Shown here one piece after another: positions 62,863-64,000 of a stretch of 64,000 nt of DNA (its first letter is position 1; each line of letters opens with the position of its first letter). Below the pieces are notes generated by a model that saw only the letters and a program-made list of their open reading frames with translations, was not told where the DNA came from and made no database searches. A program made the position numbers and the translations under genes. The stretch covers positions 1 through 64,000 of the IMG/VR virus record IMGVR_UViG_3300037069_001724, one strand, 5' to 3'. This DNA comes from a virus.

Positions 62863-64000
62863 TCACCATCCCCTGTATGGCGAACTCGGTTGCGTAGTAT
62901 GCTGTCCCGGGATGTTGCGGATGCTCCCGGTCACGAACGGAACGACGAACGGAACGTTCACCTCGGTCAGCATCAGGTTGGTGATGGCCCAGACCACCGC
63001 GTCCAGTCTGTCCGGCGATGGATCACCGCTGAGCGGCTCCCAGGTGCACATCTGGTCCTCCATCTCGGCGAACGTCTGCGTGTGCTTCACGCGTCCCTGC
63101 TCGTACAGCGCGGCCACCGGCTCTGCGCGAGCCTGCTTGGAGCGCGACGCGTGCACGATCTTGACGGGAACGTTCTCGCTGACGGTCTTGATGGTGAACA
63201 CCACCATCTCGCCGCCCTGATTTCCCTCGGCGACGATGCTGTCGGCCTTGAAGTCCTGGTACGCCTTTACTGCGACCCGACCCCACTCGTCTGGCGTGTA
63301 GCGTCCGCTGATATCAGCCAGGACATATCCAAGGCCATCTGCTCCAACTCCTGCCACGACGATGCCCGTGAGGTTGCTGGTCGCCTTGCTTGTAGTTGCC
63401 GGATCGACTGCAACCACAATGCGGCGCATGTCAGGTGGCTGCTTGTCGCGAGCATAGCACTTCTCAATCGTCGCACGGGACCAGAGCGCACCCTCCGCCT
63501 CCTCTACGATGTCGCCCATCAGCTCCTGTCGTCCGAGGCGCGTCCCCTCGTACTTGGCGATGATGGTCGTGATGAAACTGTCCGCGAGATTTGCGCGGTT
63601 GGAGTAGGTACTGGCCCGCGTCACCACGGTGAGAGGCGGATCCAGCTTCGACATTCGCATCAGCTCCCGAACAATCGGGATTGGCCGAGGCGTCGTGGAT
63701 ATCATGGCCTGCGGGTTCACGCCGAGACGCAGACCGAACATCGCCATGTCCCACGCCTCCTGCGCATACTGCCACGCCGCCAGCTCGTCGCACCAGAGTG
63801 CGTCGTGCTGCGGGCCGCGAAGTCTGTCAGGCTCCTCCGCGGAGTACAGCGAGGCGATGGCGCCGTTGGCCCACGTGACGCGGCGCTTGCTAGGCTCGTA
63901 CACGGGACGCCCCATGTGAGCTCCGGCGTTCGTCTGGTCGCCGTCCCACCCGACACTGAGCACACCGCTCCCGCCCTCGATCATGACGTCGCGCACGTCG
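62863..64000 (-). CDS. terL: Terminase large subunit (partial, start beyond window)
   Basis: About 379 residues seen; the N-terminal Walker A part lies beyond position 64000. Walker B-like HDALWCDELAAW, coupling segment ISTTPRPIPIV, nuclease residues VVAVDPATTS (first Asp), IVAEGNQGGE and the final PDRLDAVVWAI (Asp) are in the right order. The protein packages DNA with ATP energy and cuts it. The apparent start within the window (GTG at 63996) is only the window edge effect. Confidence 0.9.
   Translation of the reverse strand, partial: DVRDVMIEGGSGVLSVGWDGDQTNAGAHMGRPVYEPSKRRVTWANGAIASLYSAEEPDRLRGPQHDALWCDELAAWQYAQEAWDMAMFGLRLGVNPQAMISTTPRPIPIVRELMRMSKLDPPLTVVTRASTYSNRANLADSFITTIIAKYEGTRLGRQELMGDIVEEAEGALWSRATIEKCYARDKQPPDMRRIVVAVDPATTSKATSNLTGIVVAGVGADGLGYVLADISGRYTPDEWGRVAVKAYQDFKADSIVAEGNQGGEMVVFTIKTVSENVPVKIVHASRSKQARAEPVAALYEQGRVKHTQTFAEMEDQMCTWEPLSGDPSPDRLDAVVWAITNLMLTEVNVPFVVPFVTGSIRNIPGQHTTQPSSPYRGW

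Overview
The window is a single stretch of a large, GC-rich tailed-phage genome with a contractile tail (myovirus type). The evidence is a terminase, portal, XkdF-type head protease, major capsid protein, tail sheath, tail tube, tape measure and a P2/Mu-like baseplate set (gpJ, gp25-like, gpV spike, hub). The high GC content, the GH19 endolysin and the general gene style fit a Gram-negative, probably alphaproteobacterial, host, but that is inference. About 100 genes are packed with 1-20 nt overlaps and run leftwards on the minus strand; the only convincing plus-strand gene is an SNF2-type helicase at 25.2-26.8 kb. I saw no tRNA, rRNA, IS element, CRISPR array or integrase.

Layout by position (minus-strand transcription runs from high to low coordinates). 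0-9.3 kb: many small proteins, mostly of unknown function, with a SAM methyltransferase, several Cys-rich zinc-ribbon-like proteins, three membrane or secreted small proteins, and an AAA+ ATPase paired with a VWA-like protein. 9.7-24.7 kb: replication and DNA-precursor genes. These are an ssDNA-binding-like protein, an AEP-type primase, a UvrD-like helicase, a DnaQ-like exonuclease and a family A DNA polymerase. Between exonuclease and polymerase lies an operon of ThyA-like enzyme, HD phosphohydrolase, P-loop kinase, UDG-fold protein, radical-SAM/SPASM enzyme, glycosyltransferase-like protein and a protein resembling the helical domain of 5-hydroxymethyl-dU DNA kinases. I read this set as a candidate pathway for making hypermodified thymine in the phage DNA. 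24.7-25.2 kb: a 0.5 kb divergent control region with repeats and hairpins. 25.2-27.5 kb: the plus-strand helicase, a convergent terminator and a solitary ParA-type ATPase.

27.5-30.0 kb: lysis-type genes (membrane protein, class 3 lipase, GH19 endolysin). 30.0-46.1 kb: tail fibre, baseplate, tape measure, frameshifted tail chaperone, tail tube and sheath. 46.1-52.6 kb: glycine-rich fibre or adhesin, fibre-associated and neck proteins. 52.7-64.0 kb: capsid, decoration, scaffold-like, protease, portal, a TPR-glycosyltransferase, small proteins including a possible Acb2/Tad1-type anti-defence protein, a Myb-like putative small terminase, and the C-terminal part of the large terminase, which runs off the window.

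Four observations stand out: the possible base-hypermodification operon; a canonical A-AAA-AAC minus-1 frameshift site joining two tail-chaperone frames; one beta-domain present twice in the tail sheath and once in a baseplate protein; and possible anti-host functions among the small proteins. Functional names rest on motif recognition by eye; none was confirmed by a database search.
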